A stretch of DNA of 64,000 nt from Flavitalea plasmicola (GTDB lineage: Bacteria; Bacteroidota; Bacteroidia; Chitinophagales; Chitinophagaceae). Of this stretch, positions 22,501 to 30,005 are shown piece after piece (position 1 is the first letter of the stretch; the number at the start of each line of letters is the position of its first letter). The notes beneath the pieces were generated by a model, which saw only the letters and a program-made list of their open reading frames with translations, ran no database searches and was not told the DNA's origin. Position numbers and translations under genes: made by a program. Where the stretch lies: the NCBI RefSeq assembly GCF_030546645.1, contig NZ_JAUOTO010000009.1, forward strand, positions 310,001-374,000, given 5' to 3'.

Positions 22501-23404
22501 CGTGTTCCTCAACATGAACGGGTCGACCGGTCCGATTGCTTCGGCTCCCTGGAACCAGACCCGTTGGGTTAACCAGACCACCGGTAATGTGTGGAACAAC
22601 TTCAAGGATGAGGCCGGCCTCCCGACAAATGTCGGATTGATACAGGCTACTCCCTGGGATGCGGTGAACGACCATGGTGTGAGCACCGGCAATAACTCAG
22701 GTATATTCCCTGATGCCGTCATGGCTCAAAGCTTTGGATTGTTCATAGGAGATACGGCACGTCTGACCTTTACGGGACTGGACCAAACGAAAACCTATGA
22801 TTTCACGCTGTTTGCGAGCTGTACGGATGCTCCGACACACAATGCCACAGCGAGGTATAATATCAACGGCAAGCAGAGCCTGCTCAATTCATATGTGAAT
22901 AAGAGCGGAACGGTGACAATGTTCGGTATCAAGCCAGACCAGAACGGCCGGGTGGATATTACGACCTATGCTTACGATTCCTCCAATGCTTCCTTTGCAC
23001 TGATAGGTGTGGCCATCATCAAGGGGTATACTCCGTCGACGGCTACGATCTCTCCTGCCCCTGCGATGGTGCAGTCTGGTGTGGTATCTGCGACGGCTAA
23101 TGCTCTGGCACCGCTGGCAGCAACGGCTGATGACCTGGACGGCAAGCCGCTGGGTGTTTATCCAAATCCGTTCAACCAGAACTTTACGCTGACTGTGCCG
23201 GCCCATACTAATGACAATGTGCTGGTGATGGTGACAGACCTGGGCGGAAGGACCTTATACAAGAAGATGACGGAAGGTCTGATCGAGGGTACTAACCTGA
23301 TACAGGTGCAGACGGACGGATCGGTAACGCCGGGCGTATACTTTGTCTCTGTTATCTACACCAACAGGAACGAAAGGAAAGTGCTGAAAGTTGTGAAGCG
23401 ATAG
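16571..23404 (+). CDS. Giant secreted esterase-like protein with Fn3, PA14 and repeated unnamed modules, T9SS sorted
   Basis: A 2277-aa surface protein. The signal peptide ends near residue 26. Residues about 75-285 are an alpha/beta-hydrolase of the esterase/depolymerase type: LIFFHGAGEKG, nucleophile Ser185 in NGLSAGG, candidate Asp in GGKDGAPD and His in LGHGTW. Then come an Ig-like stretch (295-455), Fn3 domains (about 457-550, 556-645, 810-895, 1054-1140, 1516-1602, 1883-1970), two PA14 domains starting GLSYSYY (about 650-800, 896-1050) and cadherin/Ig-like domains (1147-1240, 1242-1335, 1608-1700). A module of about 170 aa occurs three times (1335-1510, 1700-1880, 1975-2155). A T9SS type A domain (LGVYPNPFNQ, 2195-2277) ends it. 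It may bind and deacylate or cleave glycans at the surface; substrate not known. Confidence 0.9.
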   Translation: MKSFTQKLLVCLFILTLSHAGRVVGQSILNPTDSVYNYDSTKPKGSVQNPTYTNGTIAKWVRTKKLTWNTNGWKCYMLNGIPFRLKFPKTYDPTANDGKKYPMLIFFHGAGEKGPSTDNETSLANGGQFFNGSVDNGYFDGYILIQQSPFTYWDGTYLDLAKNIVDYMAVNNKLDPFKIGVNGLSAGGQATWAMILRYPNVVTADLPMSANNLGNSAPQNLPLTKFTPIWNFQGGKDGAPDPTTGQQVYDQEMAAGANYKYTLYPTLGHGTWNTVWAEPDFWPFILRTYASNPWTLFGQTAFCPGVAINVTIGVAPNYNGYQWRRNGVALASTTNTINATDTGVYDCRVLRGTTWSDWSRTPVHITIKQPTVTPPITISGLMSKVIPAVDYNYVNLKVPSGYATYTWQKVGSSTTIGTDSVLQVTDPGQYRVQVMEQYGCSSSFSAPFTVVSAGGSPKPDVATGLSVQTLSQTTLLLNWNQNPAPTVNETNFEVYQATKAGGPYKLVDITGADISKDTIKGLDAGKTYYYVVRPVNGTGAAAITNEASGTTTNDTQAPSAPSALTVTGTGYTSVGLSWGASTDNVGVTGYDIYVNGSKAYSVPPTQTSFIVYSLQHGTNYIFTVKAKDLAGNSSIASNQVNAKALINGLSYSYYNNLDPTLTKLPDFGTLTPVSTGFMPNVGFISPAPDVQWYGYVYRGFLVIPTSGTYTFQTTSDDASRMWLGSLNSTADPYTYSGTPLINNDKLQGPTTVTSSTRTLSAGIYPVTYAYMNATGGATMTVQWKTPLSLSYVAIPNSAFQEANTPGAVPATPINVKATTQTYNTINVTWTDNSNNETGFEIFRASALNGTYTIVGTRPANANSFTDSSCQASTTYYYKVQAVNANGSSGFDLASLTGLSYSYYSIPGTWTNMSQQSTLTPTATGAVPNATLAPAQSTTNYSFKFAGYITAPVTGTYTFYTSSDDGSNLYIGGFDSAHLVVANDKVQGTTEKSGTVTLTAGVKYPYYVQYFQISGGAVLTTSWKLPGTGTTKVVIPDSVFVNTNQFATTQALPAAPAAPSGLTATATGPTTISISWTENANNEDKITLFRSASNNQNYVPVATLPANSTSFVDSGLFANSVYYYKVQASNVGGASGYSNEGNARTLDIKPVIVKLANQQARYGTTTVIPISATSAANATLTLSGRNLPAFVTLTDNGDGTGKLTATPSAANAGDYPNLSVIASDAFGGADTTTFSLSVNNNYPPTLDSVGNYSISEGDSLNVSLTAHNVNPADSLTLAVSGLPSAYTLTQGSNGTASLVIRPNFAAAGTYTVTVTVNDNNGYSTSRTFTLTVADKNPVTRIFTRVQANNAAPLPWNNVTGPTTTGLKDENGGTTSVGLSFQPSSWWMPYGYGGTSTNNNSGVYPDVVLQEYYYFNYFGGPSNPSVVVTGLDPAKKYDLTFLGSSTFSNFANNGRTTWTVGSQTVALAVQSNTQNTVTLSSLTPASDGTISVLMGTLDNTPGYLNSLVIANHFDDSTAPAKPLNLQAQAAPKGVGLTWQDVAYNEDNYKVYRSTGDSASFSLIGTVPAGSTSFTDTTISGTTKYYYKVVGTNAYGVGVYSDLASFTTADRLPTVNAIANVTVNNNQSVQVNVTAVDDPSDHLTLSVSNLPNFATFVDNGNGTGTITITPTAGLQGSFSGVTVIAKDGSDSIGSTSFTINVVDPSLSYTYVNLSSFANQAPSPWNNLLINYIPSAGYFINNLLDQTGANTGMTLTLTDAWTGVSNTGMQRRNGSDLYPEVVSNNAIYATDANNHRITVTGLNTAKRYNFQFFASHFTSESCLTNITINGQTVGLNGSYNSNKTVQINNVTPDGSGSVVINCVKDASASFALISAIVIESFDPGSTIPFSPGDLRVLDYSATNTVTLQWQDRASNETGYEIWRAPDGGAYSLLATVAANTTTYTNSNLTPNTTYDYVVRAKNGTQYSAYSNPVKGYTYASTVFLNMNGSTGPIASAPWNQTRWVNQTTGNVWNNFKDEAGLPTNVGLIQATPWDAVNDHGVSTGNNSGIFPDAVMAQSFGLFIGDTARLTFTGLDQTKTYDFTLFASCTDAPTHNATARYNINGKQSLLNSYVNKSGTVTMFGIKPDQNGRVDITTYAYDSSNASFALIGVAIIKGYTPSTATISPAPAMVQSGVVSATANALAPLAATADDLDGKPLGVYPNPFNQNFTLTVPAHTNDNVLVMVTDLGGRTLYKKMTEGLIEGTNLIQVQTDGSVTPGVYFVSVIYTNRNERKVLKVVKR

Positions 23405-23430
23405 ATAGATAGGAAATATTAAACATATGA

Positions 23431-23465
23431 GAAGAAGCCGCCCACAGGGCGGTTTCTTCATTTAG
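23431..23465 (+). terminator. Rho-independent-like terminator
   Basis: GAAGAAGCCGCCC pairs with GGGCGGTTTCTTC (one G-U) around an ACA loop, 27 bp after the stop of the giant esterase-like gene. The T-rich right arm continues into CATTTA. Confidence 0.75.
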
Positions 23466-23687
23466 TGGTTATCCACATAAGTAGTTTTTGGCATGATTAT
23501 TTCTTTTTGAGGTATGCCTTCCTGTGAGCAGTCTAATCGCATTAGCTTGTTTTTGTGTGTTTGAAAGTGTGGATTTTTTTCCCCAATTGGTTTAACCATA
23601 TATAGTTTCAAATTTACCTGCAGCAGAATTTATGCAGATGGGCACCGTATTGCTAAAATTATTTATATATCCAATAATCTACCTTTT

Positions 23688-26600
23688 ATGAAGCCAATCT
23701 TTACCTGCTTATGCTTATTTATTATTCTCGCCGGCAAATCACAAACTACAGAGACACACAATTTCGTTACGTATGATACTACTTACAAGTTAGGTAGTGT
23801 TACGTATTTGATCCGTATCAGCCGTCCGGCGAATATGTTCAAGGCGGGTGATGCTGACACGGCTTCCAGGCCTGCGATCATCACGATGCCCGGGATAGGC
23901 GAGATGGGGACGGATCCGTCAAAGCTCCAAACGTATGGGCCACACTGGTGGCTGAACAATGGATGGGATGGCAGTGTCGTGCTGGGTAATGGCACGCATT
24001 ACCCGATCCTGATCACGATGATCTGCAGCTATACGCAGCCGTACCCTGAGTGGAACCTGGCTGTGTTGAACTATTTACTTAACACGTATCACATCAAAAG
24101 GAATTCGGTGCATTTAGCGGGACTGTCGCAGGGTGCTTTTACATGGTCCGCGATGATCACGTATGAGTCGAGCGCCGGGGCCGAGGATGGTATGAAGCCT
24201 GTCACGAGCCTCACCTTGCTTTCGGGCGCTGCGGCCGTATTCCCCGGTCCGGGGTATCCGTATTTCGGGCATTGGGCCAAGAAGTATAAAGGTAAATTAT
24301 TTGCTACGGTCGGCTATGGGGATGCGCAGGTGATCAATCCGCCATTGGTGGAGAAGGCCATGAATGACAGCGTGAAGGGATCTGCTTATTTCACCTATAA
24401 TAATATAGGGAATGGAACGCATTGTTGCTGGAATACGGATTACGATCCCAACCAGCATAACTGGCAATCCTTTGCGCCGATGGGGCCCTACATCGCTACG
24501 GGGGCGGACACGAATTCCAGGGGAACTTACAAGATCGGTTCTTCCATTTTTCAGTGGATGCTGCGGCAGGGGGATACTTCCATGGTTGGCGGGACATCCG
24601 ACAACGTAACATCCAATGCGGGCACCAATCAGACGCTGGCTGCCAACACGACCAGCACTACGCTTAACGGCGGGTTAAGCCTTGGCAGTATCCTATCTTA
24701 TGCCTGGTCGGAGGTGAGCGGGCCCAATACGGCGAAGATAACGAGTCCCGGTTCCGCGACTACTACGGTCACCGGACTGATCGCTGGAACATATGTATTT
24801 GCTTTAAAGGTCACCAGCCTGCTGGGTGCTATCTCCATCAGCCAAGTGACGATCACCATAAGTGCGCCGATCAACGTGGCGCCTGTTGCCAATGCGGGTG
24901 CTGACCAGGTGATAACGTTGCCTACTAATAGTGTGACGTTGTCGGGCAGCGGTACGGACCAGGACGGCACTATTGCGAAGTATGCCTGGAGCTATGTCAG
25001 CGGTCCTACGACCTATACCTATGACAATGCCGCCATTGCGAATCCCACGTGCAGCAATCTTGTGGCGGGGACCTATGTTTTCCGCCTGACTGTAACGGAC
25101 AATGCGGGAGCGACGGCTACGGATGATGTGAGTGTCGTGGTAAATGCGGCGCCTGCGAAGGCAGCGGCGGCGATACCCGGAACCATAGAGGCAGAAAGCT
25201 ATGACGGCATGTCGGGAATACAGACAGAGACCACGAGCGATACGGGAGGCGGCCTGGATGTAGGATGGATCGACAATGGCGACTGGATGTCGTATAATGT
25301 GAATGTGGCTACGGCCGGAACCTATACGGTGAACCTTCGGGTAGCCACTCCTAACACCGGAGCGAGCTTACAGATCAGGAAATCGGATGGCACTGTGCTG
25401 TCTACGGTGAGCGTGGACAATACGGGCGGCTATCAGACATGGAAGACCGTGACGGCTACGGTGAGCCTGGCGGCGGGAAGCCAGACATTGGTGATTGCGT
25501 CGAACCAGGCTGCCAACTGGAATTTAAACTGGGTCCAGTTCACCGGACCGCTGGTAAGTCAGCCATCCAGCGGTACTGTATATGCTATACCAGGGGTAAT
25601 CGAAGCGGAGAGCTACAGTTCATACGCGGGTGTGCAGACGCAAACGGTGAGTGATGCAGGCGGGGGACTGAATGTCGGCTGGATCGATGCTGGCGACTGG
25701 ATGTCATACAATGTGAATGTGGCTGCTGCCGGTACTTATACGGTGAACATGCGGGTGGCGACGCCTTATTCGGGCGCAGCCTTCGAGATCAGGAATCAGG
25801 GAGGTACGGTGCTTACAAAAGTGAATGTAGACAATACGGGAGGGTTCCAAAGCTGGAAGACCATCAGCGCTTTGGTGACGCTCCCGGCGGGTGCTCAGAC
25901 GCTGACGATCGCCTCTACTGCTTCTATCAACTGGAATATCAACTGGGCGAGCTTTACGGGCCCATTGACCAACACATTGGTGAGCGGGGACAAGCCCGTG
26001 CCGGGGATCGTACAGGCGGAAAATTATGATGCGATGAGTGGCGTACTGGCTGAAACGACCACAGATGCCGGTGGTGGTCAGGATGTCGGCTCGATCGGTG
26101 TGGGAGACTGGATGGACTATGCAGTGAATGCGGCGATAGCGAGCAATTATGTCGTGACCTTCCGGGTGGCGGCTGCTGCTGCAGGCGGTACGCTGCAACT
26201 GAGGAAATCGGACGGCACTGTGCTGGGTTCTGTGGCGGTGCCGAATACAGGCGGCTGGCAGTCGTGGACCTCCGTGACGATGGTCGCGCCTTTGCCGGCT
26301 GGCAGTCAAAAGCTGAGGGTATATTCCTCGGGTACAGCAGGCGTGAATGTCAACTGGATACAGTGGGCATATGCTGCAACGCCTGCCGCTGCGGTGGTAG
26401 CGAAGGCCATACCGGGCACTATACAGACCGAAAGCTATGATTATGTTTATGGCATGCAGACCGAAAGTACCATGGATAGCGGGGGCGGACAGGATGTAGG
26501 CTGGATCGACCAGGGTGATTGGGCAAGCTATAACGTTACCGTTGCTGCGGCAGGGACCTACACGGTGAATATCCGGGTGGCTACTCCGAATACAGGTGCG

Positions 26601-27119
26601 GCCTTCCAATTGAAGCAAGGGGATGGCACAGTGTTGACGACCGTGAATCTACCGAATACGGGTAGTTATCAGACCTGGCAAACGATCTCCGCCACGGTGA
26701 CGCTGCCGGCCGGCACCCAGACGATCCTGATCTATAGCGTCAATGCCGCTATCTGGAATATCAATTGGATGCAGTTTGTCAGTGCAACGACGACTGCGCA
26801 GGCGAGGGCTGCGACTATGAGCAGCGCGGCGTTGGGACTGGGCGGAGATTCTGTTAGCGTGAACAATGCCGAGCGCTTCCATCTATATCCGAACCCTGTG
26901 CAGGATGTTGTGCGGCTGGATATCGCCAATGGGTATACGGGGGCTATGAAAGTGCAGATCATCGATGTGACGGGAAGAGTGCTGAAGATGTTTGGTTTTG
27001 ATAAGGAACAACAGGATCTGCAGGTGAGCTTGTCGGCGGGAGATCTGCCAAGGGGGAATTACTTCCTGAGGGTGCAGATAGGGAATTGGAGTGTGGTGAG
27101 GAAGTTGGTGAAGATGTAG
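23688..27119 (+). CDS. Secreted esterase-like protein with PKD and four CBM6 domains, T9SS sorted
   Basis: A 1143-aa protein. The signal peptide is about 19 residues. Residues 25-295 form an alpha/beta-hydrolase-like head with Ser147 in AGLSQGAFTW and His245 in GNGTHCCW, nearly identical in plan to the head of the 1945-aa protein. Two PKD/REJ-type domains follow (about 308-394 and 398-487). Four carbohydrate-binding family 6 domains (about 490-624, 631-765, 768-898, 904-1035) each start with IPG(T/V)I(E/Q)(A/T)ESY or a variant, and contain GGGxDVGxI-type and GDWxxY blocks. A T9SS type A domain (HLYPNPVQDVVR, from 1062) ends the protein. The modules suggest a polysaccharide-binding hydrolase on the cell surface. 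Confidence 0.9.
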   Translation: MKPIFTCLCLFIILAGKSQTTETHNFVTYDTTYKLGSVTYLIRISRPANMFKAGDADTASRPAIITMPGIGEMGTDPSKLQTYGPHWWLNNGWDGSVVLGNGTHYPILITMICSYTQPYPEWNLAVLNYLLNTYHIKRNSVHLAGLSQGAFTWSAMITYESSAGAEDGMKPVTSLTLLSGAAAVFPGPGYPYFGHWAKKYKGKLFATVGYGDAQVINPPLVEKAMNDSVKGSAYFTYNNIGNGTHCCWNTDYDPNQHNWQSFAPMGPYIATGADTNSRGTYKIGSSIFQWMLRQGDTSMVGGTSDNVTSNAGTNQTLAANTTSTTLNGGLSLGSILSYAWSEVSGPNTAKITSPGSATTTVTGLIAGTYVFALKVTSLLGAISISQVTITISAPINVAPVANAGADQVITLPTNSVTLSGSGTDQDGTIAKYAWSYVSGPTTYTYDNAAIANPTCSNLVAGTYVFRLTVTDNAGATATDDVSVVVNAAPAKAAAAIPGTIEAESYDGMSGIQTETTSDTGGGLDVGWIDNGDWMSYNVNVATAGTYTVNLRVATPNTGASLQIRKSDGTVLSTVSVDNTGGYQTWKTVTATVSLAAGSQTLVIASNQAANWNLNWVQFTGPLVSQPSSGTVYAIPGVIEAESYSSYAGVQTQTVSDAGGGLNVGWIDAGDWMSYNVNVAAAGTYTVNMRVATPYSGAAFEIRNQGGTVLTKVNVDNTGGFQSWKTISALVTLPAGAQTLTIASTASINWNINWASFTGPLTNTLVSGDKPVPGIVQAENYDAMSGVLAETTTDAGGGQDVGSIGVGDWMDYAVNAAIASNYVVTFRVAAAAAGGTLQLRKSDGTVLGSVAVPNTGGWQSWTSVTMVAPLPAGSQKLRVYSSGTAGVNVNWIQWAYAATPAAAVVAKAIPGTIQTESYDYVYGMQTESTMDSGGGQDVGWIDQGDWASYNVTVAAAGTYTVNIRVATPNTGAAFQLKQGDGTVLTTVNLPNTGSYQTWQTISATVTLPAGTQTILIYSVNAAIWNINWMQFVSATTTAQARAATMSSAALGLGGDSVSVNNAERFHLYPNPVQDVVRLDIANGYTGAMKVQIIDVTGRVLKMFGFDKEQQDLQVSLSAGDLPRGNYFLRVQIGNWSVVRKLVKM

Positions 27120-27122
27120 CTG

Positions 27123-27178
27123 TGAGCTGTGAGCTTTGAGCTTTGAGCTGCGAGCTTTGAGGTTCGAGCTGTGAGTGA
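27123..27178 (+). repeat. Eight-unit heptanucleotide repeat tract
   Basis: Directly after the stop of the CBM6 protein the sequence reads as 7-mers of consensus (T/C)GAGCT(G/T): tgagctg, tgagctt, tgagctt, tgagctg, cgagctt, tgaggtt, cgagctg, tgagtga. The core AGCT and 7-bp period match the tract inside thiH at 5678-5761. Confidence 0.8.
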
Positions 27179-27196
27179 GGTTTGATTAAGTATATG

Positions 27197-27242
27197 CTGC
27201 CCACTTTGTCTTTCGGGATGGAGTGGGCAGTTTTGTTTTTTG
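27197..27242 (+). terminator. Rho-independent terminator
   Basis: CTGCCCACT (27197-27205) pairs with AGTGGGCAG (27222-27230), followed by TTTTGTTTTTT. It lies downstream of the CBM6 protein gene and after the heptad tract. Confidence 0.85.
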
Positions 27243-27673
27243 CTATTCCCGACAGCTATAGGCCTTCCGTCGCTGTACATTGGGTACCACTGGGCATTTG
27301 CTCATTGTTGTACAGGAAGTACTGTTGAGCATTTGGGGCTGAATGCGATGGCCCAATGTAAGGCTCCTTCAGGCTATAGCTGGTCGGCTGACCGCGGAGA
27401 GGGCTAGTGGGGATTTGACAAATGTGATGAGTTCGAAGGGATAAAGGTGTGGCTTGCCATTCCGGGATCTTGAGGTCGACCCTGCCCTGGCGGAGCCTTA
27501 CTTTCCTATGGTAAGGGAGATACGTTGATGTTTGGCAATAGTCTTGGTTCAATGGTTTACTGAAATTGATCGGAGATGGAAAGTACAGCGACAGAAGGGT
27601 TAGGGTCGCCGACAAAGCGGAGAGGCAGAACTTGTCGGCGATTAAAGAACCGTTATATTCTGCCGAAGCGAAT
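27243..27673. repeat. Non-coding spacer with nested inverted repeats
   Basis: TACATTGGG (27276-27284) is the exact complement of CCCAATGTA (27352-27360), and TGCTCA (27299-27304) pairs with TGAGCA (27326-27331) inside it, so an 85-bp imperfect hairpin can form. No ORF in 27243-27673 has recognisable motifs on either strand. The stretch could be a small palindromic element or degraded DNA between the two convergent genes. Confidence 0.45.
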
Positions 27674-29131
27674 TTATGGATTGGTCCTTTGTATGAGATA
27701 AAGCTCTTTTGCCCCCGAAGAAAGCACGGGTTGCACCTCGTACCCGGATCCGAACAGGGCTTTGTTCCGCAGCCAGGCTGACTTTTGCAGGACGATGAAG
27801 TCAGCGTGGGGATCTGAGAGCGCGGCCTTTACATTCCGGTCGACCAGGTCCATATCTGTCTCGTAGCTTTTGGCCATATAATGAAATTGGATACGGCCTT
27901 GAAAGCGGAGCTGACTATATACACCGTCGGCAAAGTTGGGCCAGTCGCAATAGACTGTATACGGGCGAACAGGTTTTTGTTCCAGCGCCGTATAGATGTC
28001 CTGCTTGTTCATGATATAGATAAAGCCCACCAGGTTGAGTGCGGACCAGAAGATAGCGATGAAATAATGTATACGGAAGAAGATGTTGGAGGTCTTTATG
28101 ATGACGAGGACAACGGGTATATAGATCAGATAGAGCAGGTAGAGAACGCTACGGTCGGAAGGGTATTTGGCTTGCAGTAAAAAGTGCGAAGCCAGGAAAA
28201 GCAACGTGGCTATCACCAGGATGAGGAGCTCCTTGTATTTGCGCAGGTATTTCCAGATAAGGATAAACCCCACTGGCAGGAAGGTTGCCATGACAGTGAC
28301 CTTTGACACCGTTTCCAGCCGCAACAGGTCGTACAGGTGGGGGAAGGGCGTGATATTATAGAGCGTGAGGGTCGCCAGGAAAGTACTGTACATGCCACCT
28401 GCGACGAGGCTGTCCGATCCATTGATGATCACGTCGTTGAGCAGTATAGTCTTGCCGATGTGATAAATATAAAGTGTAAGCGCCAGCAGCGGGATGCCGC
28501 TGAGGATGGTATGTATGCTTCGGATGCGGCTGCGGAACTGCATCACGAAGAGATAAGCCAGCATGGCTGCAAAGGGGTAAAAGAAGCTGACGATGGCCAG
28601 GCTGCTGATGGCCCCGCAGAGAATGAGCTTCCAGTAGGCGCCTGCTTTTCTTTCTTCCAGGCAGACCTTGAGGTAGTAGAGGGCTCCGACAAAGAAGGCA
28701 ATGGCCAGGGCGTAACCACGCCCGGCGCCAAAATAGACGATGGAAGGAGGAATGAAGAAAAGGGTGAACCATGCGTAAGAGCGGTTGGACCATGCTTCTG
28801 TCTTATAAGTGGCGGCTGCATAGAGGAACCAGGCATAGGGAAGGTAGGAGAGCAGGCTAAGCGCTCTAAAGCCAATAGCGGATCTGCAACCGGCCAATTG
28901 CATGGTTTTGAACCATAAAGAATTGATCAAATGATGGTTGGCGATATTAAAATGTCTGTAGGCCAGCAGGTCCCCGAATGATTCGCGCTGGACGGAGAGA
29001 TAGGTCCAGCCTTCATCAAACTCCCAAAGGTGGAACCAGGCATAGTATAGGGCGAAAAGGAAGCCAAGGGTTGAGATGAGGAGGTAGAGCGAGGGGAAGG
29101 TCCCCCGGTCTTTTAAACGGGAAAGAGACAT
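27674..29131 (-). CDS. Polytopic membrane protein, putative GT-C glycosyltransferase
   Basis: A 485-aa inner-membrane protein with about ten membrane helices and a soluble C-terminal tail of roughly 90 residues. After helix 1, WEFDEGWTYLS places an acidic Asp-Glu pair in the first outer loop, as in GT39-like enzymes that take sugars from polyprenyl phosphate. NHHLINSLWF and GAGRGYALA are further family-like blocks. I chose ATG 29131 (MSLSRLKDRG) rather than the upstream 29227, which would add 32 atypical residues from the AT-rich divergent spacer. Neighbours are glycosyltransferases, so a glycan role is likely. Confidence 0.65.
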   Translation of the reverse strand: MSLSRLKDRGTFPSLYLLISTLGFLFALYYAWFHLWEFDEGWTYLSVQRESFGDLLAYRHFNIANHHLINSLWFKTMQLAGCRSAIGFRALSLLSYLPYAWFLYAAATYKTEAWSNRSYAWFTLFFIPPSIVYFGAGRGYALAIAFFVGALYYLKVCLEERKAGAYWKLILCGAISSLAIVSFFYPFAAMLAYLFVMQFRSRIRSIHTILSGIPLLALTLYIYHIGKTILLNDVIINGSDSLVAGGMYSTFLATLTLYNITPFPHLYDLLRLETVSKVTVMATFLPVGFILIWKYLRKYKELLILVIATLLFLASHFLLQAKYPSDRSVLYLLYLIYIPVVLVIIKTSNIFFRIHYFIAIFWSALNLVGFIYIMNKQDIYTALEQKPVRPYTVYCDWPNFADGVYSQLRFQGRIQFHYMAKSYETDMDLVDRNVKAALSDPHADFIVLQKSAWLRNKALFGSGYEVQPVLSSGAKELYLIQRTNP

Positions 29132-29270
29132 AGGTGCAAAAAATATATGAATATATTGGGGGTAATAATAGTTTAAATTTTCGATTTTTTTTCCAAAAAA
29201 TTGCTTGAATATTGCAAAACAAGTCATTATGTTGTATTTTGATCGCCAATAACAACCCTATAAGTTATCA

Positions 29271-29993
29271 ATGGAAAAGTTCAATAAGCTCTCTATTATC
29301 ATTCCGGCCTATAATGAAGCGAAAACCATCCACATGATCCTCGACCGCGTATTGGAGGTAAAGCTCATCGAGAACATAGAAAAGGAGCTTATTCTGGTGA
29401 ATGACTGTAGCAAGGACAATACGGAGGAGGTCTTACTGGCCTATATAGCGAGTCATCCGGGCGCCGGGATACAGTATTTCAAGCATGAGGTGAACAAAGG
29501 GAAGGGAGCAGCTATCCATACCGGGATACAAAAGGCTACAGGTGAATATCTTATCATCCAGGATGCTGACCTTGAATATGATCCGCAGGAGTTCAACCAG
29601 TTAATATGGCCTGTTATAAGGGGTTCCGCCGACGTGGTGTTCGGGTCCCGGTTCATGGGGGGCAATCCGCACCGCCGGCTGTTCTACTGGCATAGCCTGG
29701 GCAACAAGTTCCTGACGATGCTGAGCAATGCGTTCACGAATCTGAACCTGACGGATATGGAGACTTGTTACAAGCTTTTCCGTAGCGATATTATTCAAAA
29801 TATAAAACTGGAAGAGAAGCGGTTTGGTTTCGAGCCGGAAGTGACCGCCAAGATAGCCAGGGTACCTAAGATCCGGATCTATGAGGTAGGTATTTCCTAC
29901 TACGGACGTACATATGAAGAGGGTAAGAAGATCGGATGGCGGGATGGTTTCCGGGCGATCTTCTGTATATTGAAGTACAACCTTTTCAAATAA
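29271..29993 (+). CDS. GT2 family glycosyltransferase, polyprenyl-phosphate sugar synthase-like
   Basis: A 240-aa GT-A enzyme of the dolichol-phosphate mannose synthase type. [20 protein letters not shown] is the N-terminal block, [13 protein letters not shown] and [11 protein letters not shown] the nucleotide/metal sites (DAD), and [17 protein letters not shown] and [17 protein letters not shown] the acceptor signatures. It has no membrane segments. It would load a sugar from a nucleotide donor onto a polyprenyl phosphate. The next gene, 12 bp downstream, is a GT-C-like membrane protein, which fits a donor-maker and user pair. Confidence 0.9.
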   Translation: MEKFNKLSIIIPAYNEAKTIHMILDRVLEVKLIENIEKELILVNDCSKDNTEEVLLAYIASHPGAGIQYFKHEVNKGKGAAIHTGIQKATGEYLIIQDADLEYDPQEFNQLIWPVIRGSADVVFGSRFMGGNPHRRLFYWHSLGNKFLTMLSNAFTNLNLTDMETCYKLFRSDIIQNIKLEEKRFGFEPEVTAKIARVPKIRIYEVGISYYGRTYEEGKKIGWRDGFRAIFCILKYNLFK

Positions 29994-30005
29994 TAGCCTT
30001 TCCCT

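Noticed and set aside
27256..27615. Possible 119-aa minus-strand protein
   Set aside because: No motif, no upstream signal, and composition like translated non-coding DNA; the stretch carries inverted repeats instead.
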